Assembly (NCBI RefSeq): GCF_003058225.1 | Contig: NZ_QBUG01000002.1 | Coordinates: 558,001-622,000 of the forward strand | Origin: Promicromonospora sp. AC04 | GTDB taxonomy: Bacteria > Actinomycetota > Actinomycetes > Actinomycetales > Cellulomonadaceae | DNA length: 64,000 nt | Reading direction: 5' to 3' | Notes under the pieces: model-generated | What the model saw: only the letters and a program-made list of their open reading frames with translations | Database searches by the model: none | Told to the model about the DNA's origin: nothing | Shown here: piece by piece, positions 1-6,978 of the stretch | Layout of the letters: each line of letters starts with the position of its first letter | Position numbering within the stretch: position 1 is the first letter of the stretch | Translations under genes and position numbers: made by a program

Positions 1-1
1 G

Positions 2-664
2 ATCGCCGGCGCCGGGATGTTCGGCATCTTCCTGTTCGTGACCTACTACCTGCAGCTCACGCTGGGGTACTCGCCGATCCAGACGGGCCTCGCGTTCCTG
101 CCCATGATCGCGATGCTGGTGCTCGCCGCGCAGCTCGGCACCAACCTGTTCGTGCCGCGGTTCGGCCCCAAGATCATGGTTCCGGTGGGCATGACGCTGG
201 GCGCGGTCGGCATGGTCTACCTCACGTTCCTCGACGGCTCGAGCACGTACGCCGGGCACATCCTTCCGGCGCTGATGGTCATCGGCTTCGCGATGGGGAC
301 GATCATGCCCGCGTCGATGCAGACCGCCACGCTCGGCGTCGACCGGCAGTTCGCCGGCGTCGCGTCGGCGATGGTGAACACGAGCCAGCAGGTCGGCGGC
401 TCGATCGGCACCGCCCTGCTCAACACCCTGGCCGCCACCGCCGCGGCCGACTACCTCGCGGCGCATGCGCCCGTGACCGAGGCGATCGGCGCGCAGGCGG
501 CGATCGCCAGCTACTCGACCGCGTACTGGTGGGGCGCGGGCTTCTTCGCCGTGGGAGCCGTCCTGTCGGCACTGCTGTTCCGCCGACGTGGCCAGGGGCT
601 CTCGCTCACCCACGCTCAGCCGGCCCCTGCCGAGCCCGTCGCGGAGCCGGTGGCCGTGGGCTGA
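2..664 (+). CDS. DHA2-type MFS drug exporter, C-terminal part
   Basis: The reading frame is open from the window edge, so the 5' part of the gene lies outside; 220 residues are visible. They contain several hydrophobic helices and the segments FVTYYLQLTLGYSPIQTG and QQVGGSIGTALLNTL, which are characteristic of the second half of 14-helix EmrB/QacA-type (DHA2) proton-coupled multidrug exporters of the plasma membrane. The tail is a short Ala/Pro/Val-rich cytoplasmic stretch. The last 49 bases overlap the end of the convergent YciI-like gene. Family assignment is firm; the substrate cannot be told. Confidence 0.9.
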   Translation: MAGAGMFGIFLFVTYYLQLTLGYSPIQTGLAFLPMIAMLVLAAQLGTNLFVPRFGPKIMVPVGMTLGAVGMVYLTFLDGSSTYAGHILPALMVIGFAMGTIMPASMQTATLGVDRQFAGVASAMVNTSQQVGGSIGTALLNTLAATAAADYLAAHAPVTEAIGAQAAIASYSTAYWWGAGFFAVGAVLSALLFRRRGQGLSLTHAQPAPAEPVAEPVAVG

Positions 665-948
665 GCCGCGTGCCCGTGGTCGCCGGGCCGCGGACCGACC
701 ACGGGCACCCACTCCCGGATGCCGGCCACCCGCACACCCGGCGTGCGGTAGTACGGATCTGTCTCGAGGATGCGTCCCAGCTCCGCGCGCTCGACGTCGA
801 ACACGAGCAACGCGCCCGAGTCGTCCGCCCACGGGCCTGCCGCGATCAGGCGGCCCTCTTCGTGGAGCGCGGCGAGGAACGAGCGGTGCGCCGGACGTGC
901 GGCGAGGCGTTCCGGGGAGTCGGTGAAGGTCAGCTCGAGAATCAGCAT
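616..948 (-). CDS. YciI-like protein
   Basis: A 110-residue protein starting MLILELTFTD, with the layout of the YciI fold (ferredoxin-like alpha/beta barrel): an N-terminal strand, RPAHRSFLAALHEEGRLIAAGPWADDS, and DPYYRTPGVRVAGIREW near the end. YciI proteins are small dimeric enzymes or binding modules with a conserved His and Asp; H22 and the PWAD segment fit. I chose the ATG at 948 because upstream residues are low-complexity and run into the divergent Crp/Fnr gene. The C-terminal 20 residues beyond the fold are antisense to the MFS gene, so the two 3' ends overlap by 49 bp. Substrate unknown. Confidence 0.75.
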   Translation of the reverse strand: MLILELTFTDSPERLAARPAHRSFLAALHEEGRLIAAGPWADDSGALLVFDVERAELGRILETDPYYRTPGVRVAGIREWVPVVGPRPGDHGHAAQPTATGSATGSAGAG

Positions 949-971
949 GTGGCCGACGGTACGGTCGGAGG

Positions 972-1697
972 ATGAGGCGCTCAGTATCAGCCGATACATC
1001 TGCCGACTGGCAGAAGCTGGCCGCCGTGCCTCTGCTGACCGGGCTGCCCGATGACCGGCTTCGTCAGCTCTGGTCCGCCTCGTTGCCACGCCACTACGGC
1101 CAGGGAGAGATGCTGCGCCGCGTCGGCGATCGGGCCGAGCACCTGCTGCTGGTGCTGCATGGCCGGGTGTCCGCCACGGTCACCACTGCCACCGGTCGCG
1201 TCGTCCGCCTCGGCGAATGGACCGGGCCCTGCGCGCTGGACAAGGTCGCCGTGATCGACGGCCGCGGGCACACGGCCTCCCTCACGGCGATCACTCCCTG
1301 CTCCGTTCGCAGCCTTCCGCGCGCCCGGTTCGAAGAACTGGTCGACGACGTGCCCGCGGTACGCAGGCACGTGCTGCGCCTCCTCGCCGGCCAGGCCCGG
1401 CACCAGCAGGAGCGGTTCGCCGACGCTGCCACGCTGCCCGTCGAGGCCAGACTCGCCACCTGGCTGTTGGAGCAGGCCGAAGGATCTTCCCGAGCGCACA
1501 TCGAGCTGCCGGGAACCCAGCAGGACCTTGCCGACCTGCTGGGAACGACCCGGGTGACGATAAACCGCACACTCTCCCGGATGCGCCGCGACGGCCTGGT
1601 CGAGATCACCGGCCACTCGGTCGAGGTGCTCGCACCGGAGCTCCTGGCATTGCGCGCAAGCGCGCTCAGGCCGACGGTGGGCGGGGCGGCTGGTTGA
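972..1697 (+). CDS. Crp/Fnr-family transcriptional regulator
   Basis: A 241-residue regulator. Residues about 20-140 form a cyclic-nucleotide-binding-type beta barrel (LLTGLPDDRLRQLW, then GEMLRRVGDRAEHLLLVLHGRV), followed by a dimerisation helix and a winged helix-turn-helix at about 165-225 (QQDLADLLGTTRVTINRTLSRMRRDGLV). No Fnr-type cysteine cluster is present, so it is unlikely to be an oxygen-sensing Fe-S protein. The effector is unknown. Its start lies only 23 bp from the divergent YciI-like gene, so the shared intergenic region is very small and autoregulation or regulation of that neighbour is plausible. Confidence 0.88.
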   Translation: MRRSVSADTSADWQKLAAVPLLTGLPDDRLRQLWSASLPRHYGQGEMLRRVGDRAEHLLLVLHGRVSATVTTATGRVVRLGEWTGPCALDKVAVIDGRGHTASLTAITPCSVRSLPRARFEELVDDVPAVRRHVLRLLAGQARHQQERFADAATLPVEARLATWLLEQAEGSSRAHIELPGTQQDLADLLGTTRVTINRTLSRMRRDGLVEITGHSVEVLAPELLALRASALRPTVGGAAG

Positions 1698-1722
1698 GCG
1701 GTGGAGACGCCGGCGAACGGGG

Positions 1723-2466
1723 TCAGCCGATCAGCAGGGCCGCCACCGACACCAGCGCCGACGCGACGAGCAGGTAGAGCACCACGCGCTCGTACCGGGA
1801 GCTGCCGAACACGTGGAACGCCCGAGCCCCCACCAGCTGCCCCAGCAGCGCCGCCCCGACGAGGGGAAACCACAGCTCGTACGTCTCCCACGTCCCCGCG
1901 ATCACCAGTGTCGCGACGCTCAGCGGCAGGCGTACGAGCGAGACGGTGACGAGCGTGTCGCGCATGGCATGCGGCGTCAGGCCCCGGTGGACCAGGTAGT
2001 AGACGCTCGGCGGACCGCCGAGCGACGTCGAGGTGCTCAGCGCACCCGAGAGGAACCCGGCCGGCACGGCCCAGGCCGGCCGCACGACGACGCCGCGTTC
2101 GCGCGAGCGCATCCTCAGGACCACCGCACCGATGACCACGCAGGCGACGAAGATCTGCAGGCCGGCCCCCGACAACGAGGCCAGCAGCCAGGCGCCGACC
2201 AGCATCCCGGGCACGGACCAGCCGGCCAGGGCCCACACCTCACGGCCGACCGGCCGCGGCACGCTGCGCCGCATCGCCAGGATCGCGACGTCGCAGACGG
2301 TGCCGGTGATGATGATCGTCGACACCGCCTCCGCGCCGCCGATGGTCGCGGCAAGCAGCGGGGCGCTCAACAGCGCGAAGCCGAAGCCGGAGAGGGACTG
2401 CAGAACCGCGCTCACGAAGATCAGGCTGAAGAGGGCACTGAAGAGGACGGCGCCGTCAAGATGCAC
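1723..2466 (-). CDS. TSUP (TauE/SafE) family membrane permease
   Basis: 247 residues, GTG start (MHLDGAVLF). There are about eight hydrophobic segments in two repeated halves, with the family-type motifs QSLSGFGFALLSAPLL near the N-terminus and PAGFLSGALSTSTSLGGPP in the middle. TauE/SafE proteins are putative exporters or importers of sulfite, sulfoacetate and other small organosulfur or carboxylate anions. The gene ends 25 bp from the convergent Crp/Fnr gene. No neighbouring sulfur genes allow the substrate to be named. Confidence 0.85.
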   Translation of the reverse strand: MHLDGAVLFSALFSLIFVSAVLQSLSGFGFALLSAPLLAATIGGAEAVSTIIITGTVCDVAILAMRRSVPRPVGREVWALAGWSVPGMLVGAWLLASLSGAGLQIFVACVVIGAVVLRMRSRERGVVVRPAWAVPAGFLSGALSTSTSLGGPPSVYYLVHRGLTPHAMRDTLVTVSLVRLPLSVATLVIAGTWETYELWFPLVGAALLGQLVGARAFHVFGSSRYERVVLYLLVASALVSVAALLIG

Positions 2467-2489
2467 GTAGTTGGCCCCTTCCCCTCACC

Positions 2490-2819
2490 TCAGCGGTTGT
2501 CGCCGCTGCCACCCAGCACACCGCGGCTCTGCCGGCTGGCCAGCTTGGCGAGGTTGGTCGCCGCGATGTCGTCCAGCGACAGATCGAGGTAGTCCGCGAG
2601 CACGGCCACGTACCAGAGCACGTCACCAAGCTCCTTCGCGACGTCGGCCCGGTCGATCCGCGACTCGTCGCTGTCGAGGTCCCGGACCCACTTCTTGAAC
2701 TTCTCTGCGATCTCGCCCGACTCACCGACCAGCCCGAGCACCAGGTGGAGCAGCTCGTTCTTCTTGTCGCGTGGAGCGGCGGTATGGAGGGCGCCGCGCT
2801 GATACTCGTCCAGGTCCAT
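2490..2819 (-). CDS. MazG-like nucleotide pyrophosphohydrolase
   Basis: 109 residues starting MDLDEYQ. The MazG-type all-alpha NTP pyrophosphohydrolase signature is visible: GESGEIAEKFKKW gives the first ExxE metal-binding pair, and KELGDVLWYVAVL gives the second, ExxD. Such proteins hydrolyse (d)NTPs to the monophosphate and pyrophosphate for house-cleaning. A longer in-frame extension upstream exists but crosses the attachment-site repeats, so the ATG at 2819 is preferred. The gene lies directly outside the left end of the integrated element, only 20 bp from the start of the relic arm, so it could be chromosomal or a leftover of an older element. Confidence 0.85.
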   Translation of the reverse strand: MDLDEYQRGALHTAAPRDKKNELLHLVLGLVGESGEIAEKFKKWVRDLDSDESRIDRADVAKELGDVLWYVAVLADYLDLSLDDIAATNLAKLASRQSRGVLGGSGDNR

Positions 2820-2839
2820 GGCCGACCAGTATGGCCTCG

Positions 2840-2953
2840 CAGACCGAACGGGCGGCCACCGGAGTCCCGGCAACCGCCCGTCAGCCAACCTCAGTGCCCG
2901 CTCTTGCAGACCATGCGGGCCAGCGGCTGAAGAGGGGCCGCTGACCGGCACCG
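2840..2953. repeat. Relic copy of the element's right arm, outside attL
   Basis: This stretch aligns along its length with 14193-14309, the arm between the integrase stop codon and attR. The first 23 bases (2840-2862 and 14193-14215) are identical, followed by shared TCCCGGCAACC and CCGCTCTTGC. Similarity starts at the base after the integrase stop codon in the right copy. The left copy keeps a perfect inverted repeat (ACGGGCGG/CCGCCCGT) that is degenerate on the right, while its GCGGAC sites are decayed. Read with attL, it looks like the right end of an earlier related element. Confidence 0.7.
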
Positions 2954-2969
2954 TCAGCGGTAGTTCGTG
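2954..2969. other. attL core
   Basis: TCAGCGGTAGTTCGTG, identical to the 3' end of yajQ (complement encodes TNYR-stop) at 14310-14325. A 16-bp direct repeat ending exactly in a chromosomal gene is the usual footprint of tyrosine-recombinase integration that restores the target gene. Confidence 0.85.
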
Positions 2970-3009
2970 GATGGCAGTCCGGACATATGGCATGGGTTGG
3001 CAGGGGTGA

Positions 3010-3051
3010 CAACGACCGGGAGCGTTGGAATTCCAACGCTCCCGGCCGTTG
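3010..3051. repeat. 42-bp near-perfect palindrome just inside attL
   Basis: Centred on GGAATTCC at 3027-3034. Positions 3016-3045 are a perfect 30-bp palindrome, and the arms extend to 3010/3051 with a single mismatched pair (3015/3046). It lies 41 bp inside attL and about 90 bp beyond the stop of the minus-strand XRE gene. It could be a terminator for that gene, a binding site for Xis or a regulator, or a cruciform-forming site. No T-run is adjacent. Confidence 0.75.
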
Positions 3052-3077
3052 GTCACGTTGGGGCCGGATGGGCTCGC

Positions 3078-3116
3078 GCGGACCTCTTGCGGACTATCCG
3101 CGGACTGAGCGCGGAC
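3078..3116. repeat. Four GCGGAC repeats at exact 11-bp spacing (candidate integrase arm sites)
   Basis: GCGGAC occurs at 3078, 3089, 3100 and 3111, each 11 bp apart, so all copies face the same side of the helix. The same hexamer occurs at 14260 and 14271 (again 11 bp apart) with an inverted copy at 14250 in the right arm. Short direct repeats flanking the core are typical of arm-type binding sites of tyrosine integrases; that role is inferred. Confidence 0.6.
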
Positions 3117-3138
3117 GGTCGTAGCGGGTCGCGGTAAC

Positions 3139-4353
3139 TCAGCCGTTCGCGTCTGTACCGACCCAGGCGTTGAACCGGACTAGGGGTTCGTTCGCGTGTC
3201 GGTGGGCGCGTGTCAGCATGCGCAGCACCTCGCGGGTCGTGGGGTGGTGACGTGTCTGCTGCGGTGCGACCTTCCGCGCCTGTTGCAGGCTGGCCAGTGC
3301 TTGTTCGTTGCGGTTCTGCCAGAGGTACGCGCGGGCAAGGTCCATGTAGTGATGCCCGGCGCGGATGGCAGGCACCGCGTTGGACAGGCGAACGTTCTCA
3401 GCACGTCCGAGCGCGCGCGGTCCGTCGCCAAGCTCGATAGCGGCGGCCACGTCGTGGATCGCGACGTTGCTGGGTCCGAAGGAGAGCTGATGCCATCCGC
3501 CGTCGGTGTCGGCCCCGAGGCGAGCGCTGATCTGTCGGGCTTCGTCCAGGTGGATGTCAACGGTCCCTGTGTTCCCGGCGCGGGCGGCGAGGATGGCGGA
3601 GCGCAGGTGCAGCGGTCCTCGCATGGAGATCGTGGCCAGGTCGTCTGCGGTAGCGATCTGGCTCTGGACTCGGTCGAGCAGGCGAAGGCCGACGTCGTAC
3701 GCACCGGTGCGTAGCAGGGATGTGGTGCGGCTCCACGCGGCCAGTGCACCCATGAGCGGGTCGGTTGACTGGATGGCCGACCATTGCAGACGCTCTTCGA
3801 TGACCGTCGACAGGTCCTGGTAGCCGGTCTTGTACGTGACAGAGTGAGCAGCGAACAGCAGCACGGCCATGATCTCGAAGTAGCGCTCGCGCTCGGTCCC
3901 TTCCTCGCGGTGGACGGCGGTCGCCGTCTCCAGCAGGAGCGCGGGGAGTCGTTCGGCGATCTGCACGTGCCGATCGCCCTGCCGAAGCCTAGAGATCTCC
4001 CGGGCGTCAGCCGTGATCTCGGCCCGAGTCCGTGGCGAGGTGTGCGTCTCCGGTGGCAGGTCCCAGTACGCCAACGCACGGCGAAGGCCTGGCATGAGGG
4101 CGTGGATTCGGTCGGGCCGACGCCCGTCGAAGCCGTAGGGCTGACCGGTGAGGACCGTGACCTCGACATCGAGCGGCTTGGAGACAGCCGCGATCAGGAC
4201 AGGGGTCGCATCGCGCGTGCCCTGTTCCACCTTGCGCAGCAGGGACAGGCTGATCGAGGCATGTTGCGCCAGGGCGACCTGCGTTATCCCGCGCGTCTTG
4301 CGGTAGTGCGCGATCCGGCGGCCGATCGATTCGTCGTCGTTCATGCTTCGCAT
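3139..4353 (-). CDS. XRE-family regulator with long TPR-like C-terminus
   Basis: 404 residues. An N-terminal Cro/C1-type HTH at about 8-65 (IGRRIAHYRKTRGITQVALA, then LLRKVEQGTRDATP) is followed by about 330 residues of alpha-helical, TPR-like sequence (SLLRTGAYDVGLRLLDRVQ, ALASLQQARKVAPQQ). This architecture is common in actinomycete regulators and in integrative elements, where the helical part is thought to bind a ligand or partner. A second ATG three codons in (4344) is better spaced from an AGGG and may be the real start. It lies between the left arm repeats and the cargo SDR gene and is the first gene of the element. Target genes are unknown. Confidence 0.85.
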   Translation of the reverse strand: MRSMNDDESIGRRIAHYRKTRGITQVALAQHASISLSLLRKVEQGTRDATPVLIAAVSKPLDVEVTVLTGQPYGFDGRRPDRIHALMPGLRRALAYWDLPPETHTSPRTRAEITADAREISRLRQGDRHVQIAERLPALLLETATAVHREEGTERERYFEIMAVLLFAAHSVTYKTGYQDLSTVIEERLQWSAIQSTDPLMGALAAWSRTTSLLRTGAYDVGLRLLDRVQSQIATADDLATISMRGPLHLRSAILAARAGNTGTVDIHLDEARQISARLGADTDGGWHQLSFGPSNVAIHDVAAAIELGDGPRALGRAENVRLSNAVPAIRAGHHYMDLARAYLWQNRNEQALASLQQARKVAPQQTRHHPTTREVLRMLTRAHRHANEPLVRFNAWVGTDANG

Positions 4354-4433
4354 CCCTGATGTGAGTTCAGGCCAACCTGGAGCCTACGCCTCCGTGTACA
4401 GGCGGTGGGAGAGCCTGGCGACTTGATCTTGGG

Positions 4434-5240
4434 TCAACCGTTGTTGGCGCCGGGCCAGTGGGCCTTGGCAAATGCCGTGATGCAGGCCGGGAGGTCTTCG
4501 TCCGGCAGCACGGAGAGGATGCCCGCCTCACGAGCGCGGGTCGAGTCGATCCGGTAGTTGAGTGGGTCCGCGGCGTCCGCGCCGACGACCTGAGCGGCAA
4601 ACCAGTCTGCCGCCGGCCGCGCGGCACCGGCGAAGGTCGCATCGGCAGAACTGACGTTGAACACACCGGCCACGCGCATCCGGGCTGCAGCCAGCAGCGC
4701 GCGGGCGGCTTGATCGCGGTGCAGCCATCCGCGCCAGTGAGCGGGGTCCGGAACGGTGACCGTGCCGTGGTCGCGGGCCTCGGTGAGCCACTGCTCGACC
4801 CGGTCTCGTCGAATCCCTCGCGGGTCCGGCCCATACAGCGCGCCCAGGCGAAGGACCGTCGTGCTGATCTGGGCGTCGGCCAACGCCTGTTCACCGGCGG
4901 CCTTGACCCGGGCATGAGGTGCGAGCAACTCCAGCGGTGTGTCCTCGGCACAAGGATCACCGGGCTGATAGCCGTAGACAGTGCAGGTCGATACGTAGGC
5001 CACGTGCGCACCCGGTGGCACGGCCTCGATCAGTTCGGCGAGGCGAGCGGGTTCGTCGTGCTTGGCGCCGTCCAACAACCACACGATCACAGGTGCGATC
5101 GTCTCGTCGAGAGCCCTCGGGAGGTCGCTCCACGCAATCGCTCCGGGTTCGATACCGGCACGGGATACGACGACCGCGCCATCCGGAGCCAAGCCCACCA
5201 GGGCCGAGCCCACGTACCCGTTCCCACCGACGACGAACAT
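4434..5240 (-). CDS. Extended SDR / NAD-epimerase-like protein with altered active site
   Basis: 268 residues. The N-terminal Rossmann motif VVGGNGYVGSALVG (GxxGxxG) marks a NAD(P)-binding extended short-chain dehydrogenase or epimerase; AYVSTCTVYG supplies the usual strand and Ser/Thr. The position of the catalytic Tyr in YxxxK reads HARVK, i.e. His for Tyr with Lys kept, so the enzyme may be inactive as a dehydrogenase or have a different chemistry. WRGWLHRDQAARALLAA and GVFNVSSADA fit the substrate-binding half of the family. It diverges from the 5444-6873 pair across a region with a strong palindrome. Substrate unknown. Confidence 0.8.
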   Translation of the reverse strand: MFVVGGNGYVGSALVGLAPDGAVVVSRAGIEPGAIAWSDLPRALDETIAPVIVWLLDGAKHDEPARLAELIEAVPPGAHVAYVSTCTVYGYQPGDPCAEDTPLELLAPHARVKAAGEQALADAQISTTVLRLGALYGPDPRGIRRDRVEQWLTEARDHGTVTVPDPAHWRGWLHRDQAARALLAAARMRVAGVFNVSSADATFAGAARPAADWFAAQVVGADAADPLNYRIDSTRAREAGILSVLPDEDLPACITAFAKAHWPGANNG

Positions 5241-5318
5241 GCACGTCTCCTCACCCAGTGCGACTCAACGGACCATCAACACGCTACCGGTGGTGCGCGA
5301 ACCCGCGGGTGCCGCTCG

Positions 5319-5348
5319 GCCGGGTGACACATGAATGTGTCACCCGGC
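5319..5348. promoter_or_regulatory. 30-bp operator-like palindrome in a divergent intergenic region
   Basis: Perfect 13-bp inverted repeat (5319-5331 and 5336-5348) with a 4-bp spacer; its inner part reads TGACACA tgaa TGTGTCA. It sits between the divergent SDR gene (start 5240) and the small gene at 5444. Size and symmetry suit a dimeric repressor such as one of the element's XRE proteins or a GntR-type protein; the binder is not known. Confidence 0.6.
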
Positions 5349-5443
5349 ATCCCGCCCCAGACCGAAAGTTGATCCTGACCGGCCTGTGGCCATGCGGGCT
5401 TGCCATCGAGACGACTGACTGCGAGCGGTTAGAGGGGGCTGTG

Positions 5444-5755
5444 ATGGGACTTCATCTGCACCATCGAGACGAGGCGTCGGGTATCCCAGACCTCCTCTCG
5501 TTCGCGATGGGCATCGCTGACGATGCCGTCAACGTTGTGGGGCCGGAGCTCATTGAGATCGTCACGCTGACTCGTGGCCGGATCTGTCTACAGCCGACCG
5601 ACTTGAACCAGGGCGAGCACATCGCCCGCGCACTAGGGCTGGACGCACCGTTGGATCACAGGATGTTCGTCCCGGGCCACACGCTGTGGACCGGTGAACG
5701 CCACGGCCTGGAGGTTCAGGTCCGGTCGGTGCTGCGTCAGATGGTGGTCCGATGA
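5444..5755 (+). CDS. Small conserved-looking cargo protein, function unknown
   Basis: 103 residues beginning MGLHLHHRDEASGIPDLLSF. The start is set by GAGGGGG ending six bases upstream of the ATG at 5444. The open frame continues much further upstream but crosses the palindrome and has no suitable ribosome site. The stop overlaps the next start in ATGA (5752-5755), so it is translationally coupled to the HAD phosphatase and probably works with it. The sequence is acidic and mixed alpha/beta (VVGPELIEIVTLTRGRICLQ) with no membrane helix or metal motif that I recognise. Confidence 0.65.
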   Translation: MGLHLHHRDEASGIPDLLSFAMGIADDAVNVVGPELIEIVTLTRGRICLQPTDLNQGEHIARALGLDAPLDHRMFVPGHTLWTGERHGLEVQVRSVLRQMVVR

Positions 5756-6873
5756 GTGCCACTACCACGACGTGCACTCGGACCCTCGTGGCGCTCGATA
5801 TCGATGGGACACTCGTAGGAGAAGGGAACAGGGTCCCGTCCGGAACGGTCGAAAAACTAGACCTTGTCCGTGCTGGCGGGCACAAGGTCGTGCTCGCCAC
5901 CGGTCGCTCATTGATCGGGCTGGTGCCGATCGCGACCCGGCTGGGGCTAACCGATGGTTGGGGTGTGTGCTCCAACGGCGCCATGACCGTGCGCCTGGAC
6001 CCGTCTGCACCGTCGGGATACGAGATCGTTGACACTCGGACCTTCGACCCGGAACCAGTGATCCGCCGTGCCATGGAGATGATTCCGGGAGCGCGGGTCG
6101 CGGTGGAAGAGGTCGGCTGGGGCTGGCGGACCAACGCCTCGTTCGAACCGGGAGAACTCAACGGGCAACAGAAGCTCGTCGCCCTGAGCGATCTAATCAC
6201 TCATCCCGTTACCCGGGTCGTGCTCGTCGGACCGGGTATCCGCCAGTTCACCGACGCGCTGCACGCCACCGGCGTCACGGTCACGCCGATGGGCCCGGAC
6301 TGGCTGGACATCGCGGCGCGGGACGTGAACAAGGCGGTCGCGCTCGACGATGTTCGCCGACGCCTGGACATCCCGGTCGAGCGCACCGTGGCTGTCGGGG
6401 ACGGGATCAACGATCTGGGCATGCTGGCCTGGGCCGGACGCTCTGTCGCGATGGGGCACGCACCCGCGACTGTGCGCAGCGCCGCCGACGAGACCACCGG
6501 CACCATCGAACAGGCCGGGGCCCTGGCAGTACTGCGCTCCCTGGTCCCGGACGTCGACCGTTCGCTCTCCCCGTTGGCCGGGCAGATCGCCACCGCCGAG
6601 GCCAGCGCACCGGGCCCCGTGGTCCTGCGTGTATGGCACGGCACTGGCCCGGACCTGTCCCGGTGCGAGGCATGGACCCTCCAAAACGGCCGCTGGGTCA
6701 GGCACGCGCCGATCCCGTCCGGCGTCGGCACCACCATGCGCGCCATCGAGGCCGCCGCACTGGAAGCCGGCCTGCCCTACCCGCGCGGGGACGAAGGACG
6801 CCGCCGCGCACAGTGGCGCAGCGTCGCCGGACACGGACCGGCCGGGTTCGAACTGCCTCTCAGCAGCCTCTAG
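5752..6873 (+). CDS. HAD-superfamily (Cof-type) phosphatase with C-terminal extension
   Basis: 373 residues. All four HAD motifs are present: DIDGTL (motif I, nucleophile and acid Asp at about 16 and 18), ATGRS (motif II), the Lys in DVNKAVALDDV (motif III) and GDGINDLGML (motif IV). The cap is of the C2 Cof type, whose members dephosphorylate sugar phosphates, nucleotides or cofactors. About 100 residues follow the HAD fold, with WxxG-like Trp/Arg segments (RVWHGTGPDLSRCEAWTLQ), which is longer than the usual 260-280 residues; this part is unrecognised. It is coupled to the small upstream gene. Substrate unknown. Confidence 0.85.
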   Translation: MSATTTTCTRTLVALDIDGTLVGEGNRVPSGTVEKLDLVRAGGHKVVLATGRSLIGLVPIATRLGLTDGWGVCSNGAMTVRLDPSAPSGYEIVDTRTFDPEPVIRRAMEMIPGARVAVEEVGWGWRTNASFEPGELNGQQKLVALSDLITHPVTRVVLVGPGIRQFTDALHATGVTVTPMGPDWLDIAARDVNKAVALDDVRRRLDIPVERTVAVGDGINDLGMLAWAGRSVAMGHAPATVRSAADETTGTIEQAGALAVLRSLVPDVDRSLSPLAGQIATAEASAPGPVVLRVWHGTGPDLSRCEAWTLQNGRWVRHAPIPSGVGTTMRAIEAAALEAGLPYPRGDEGRRRAQWRSVAGHGPAGFELPLSSL

Positions 6874-6937
6874 CAGTCAGCTCAGCACCACCTGAACTTG
6901 CAGCCGCGCGCACCACCCTATGCTGCGACGGGACCAT

Positions 6938-6971
6938 GGCCGGGGTTCCCACTCTTGTGAGACCCCCGGCC
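6938..6971. terminator. Bidirectional hairpin between convergent genes
   Basis: GGCCGGGG (6938-6945) pairs with CCCCGGCC (6964-6971) across an 18-nt loop, between the HAD gene end (6873) and the convergent lipoprotein stop (6979). No poly-T tract, as is usual in high-GC actinobacteria. Confidence 0.55.
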
Positions 6972-6978
6972 GGGCCGA

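Noticed and set aside
2490-3056. Longer MazG-like reading frame starting at 3056
   Set aside because: The extension crosses the 42-bp palindrome, attL and the relic arm; the core family begins at 2819.
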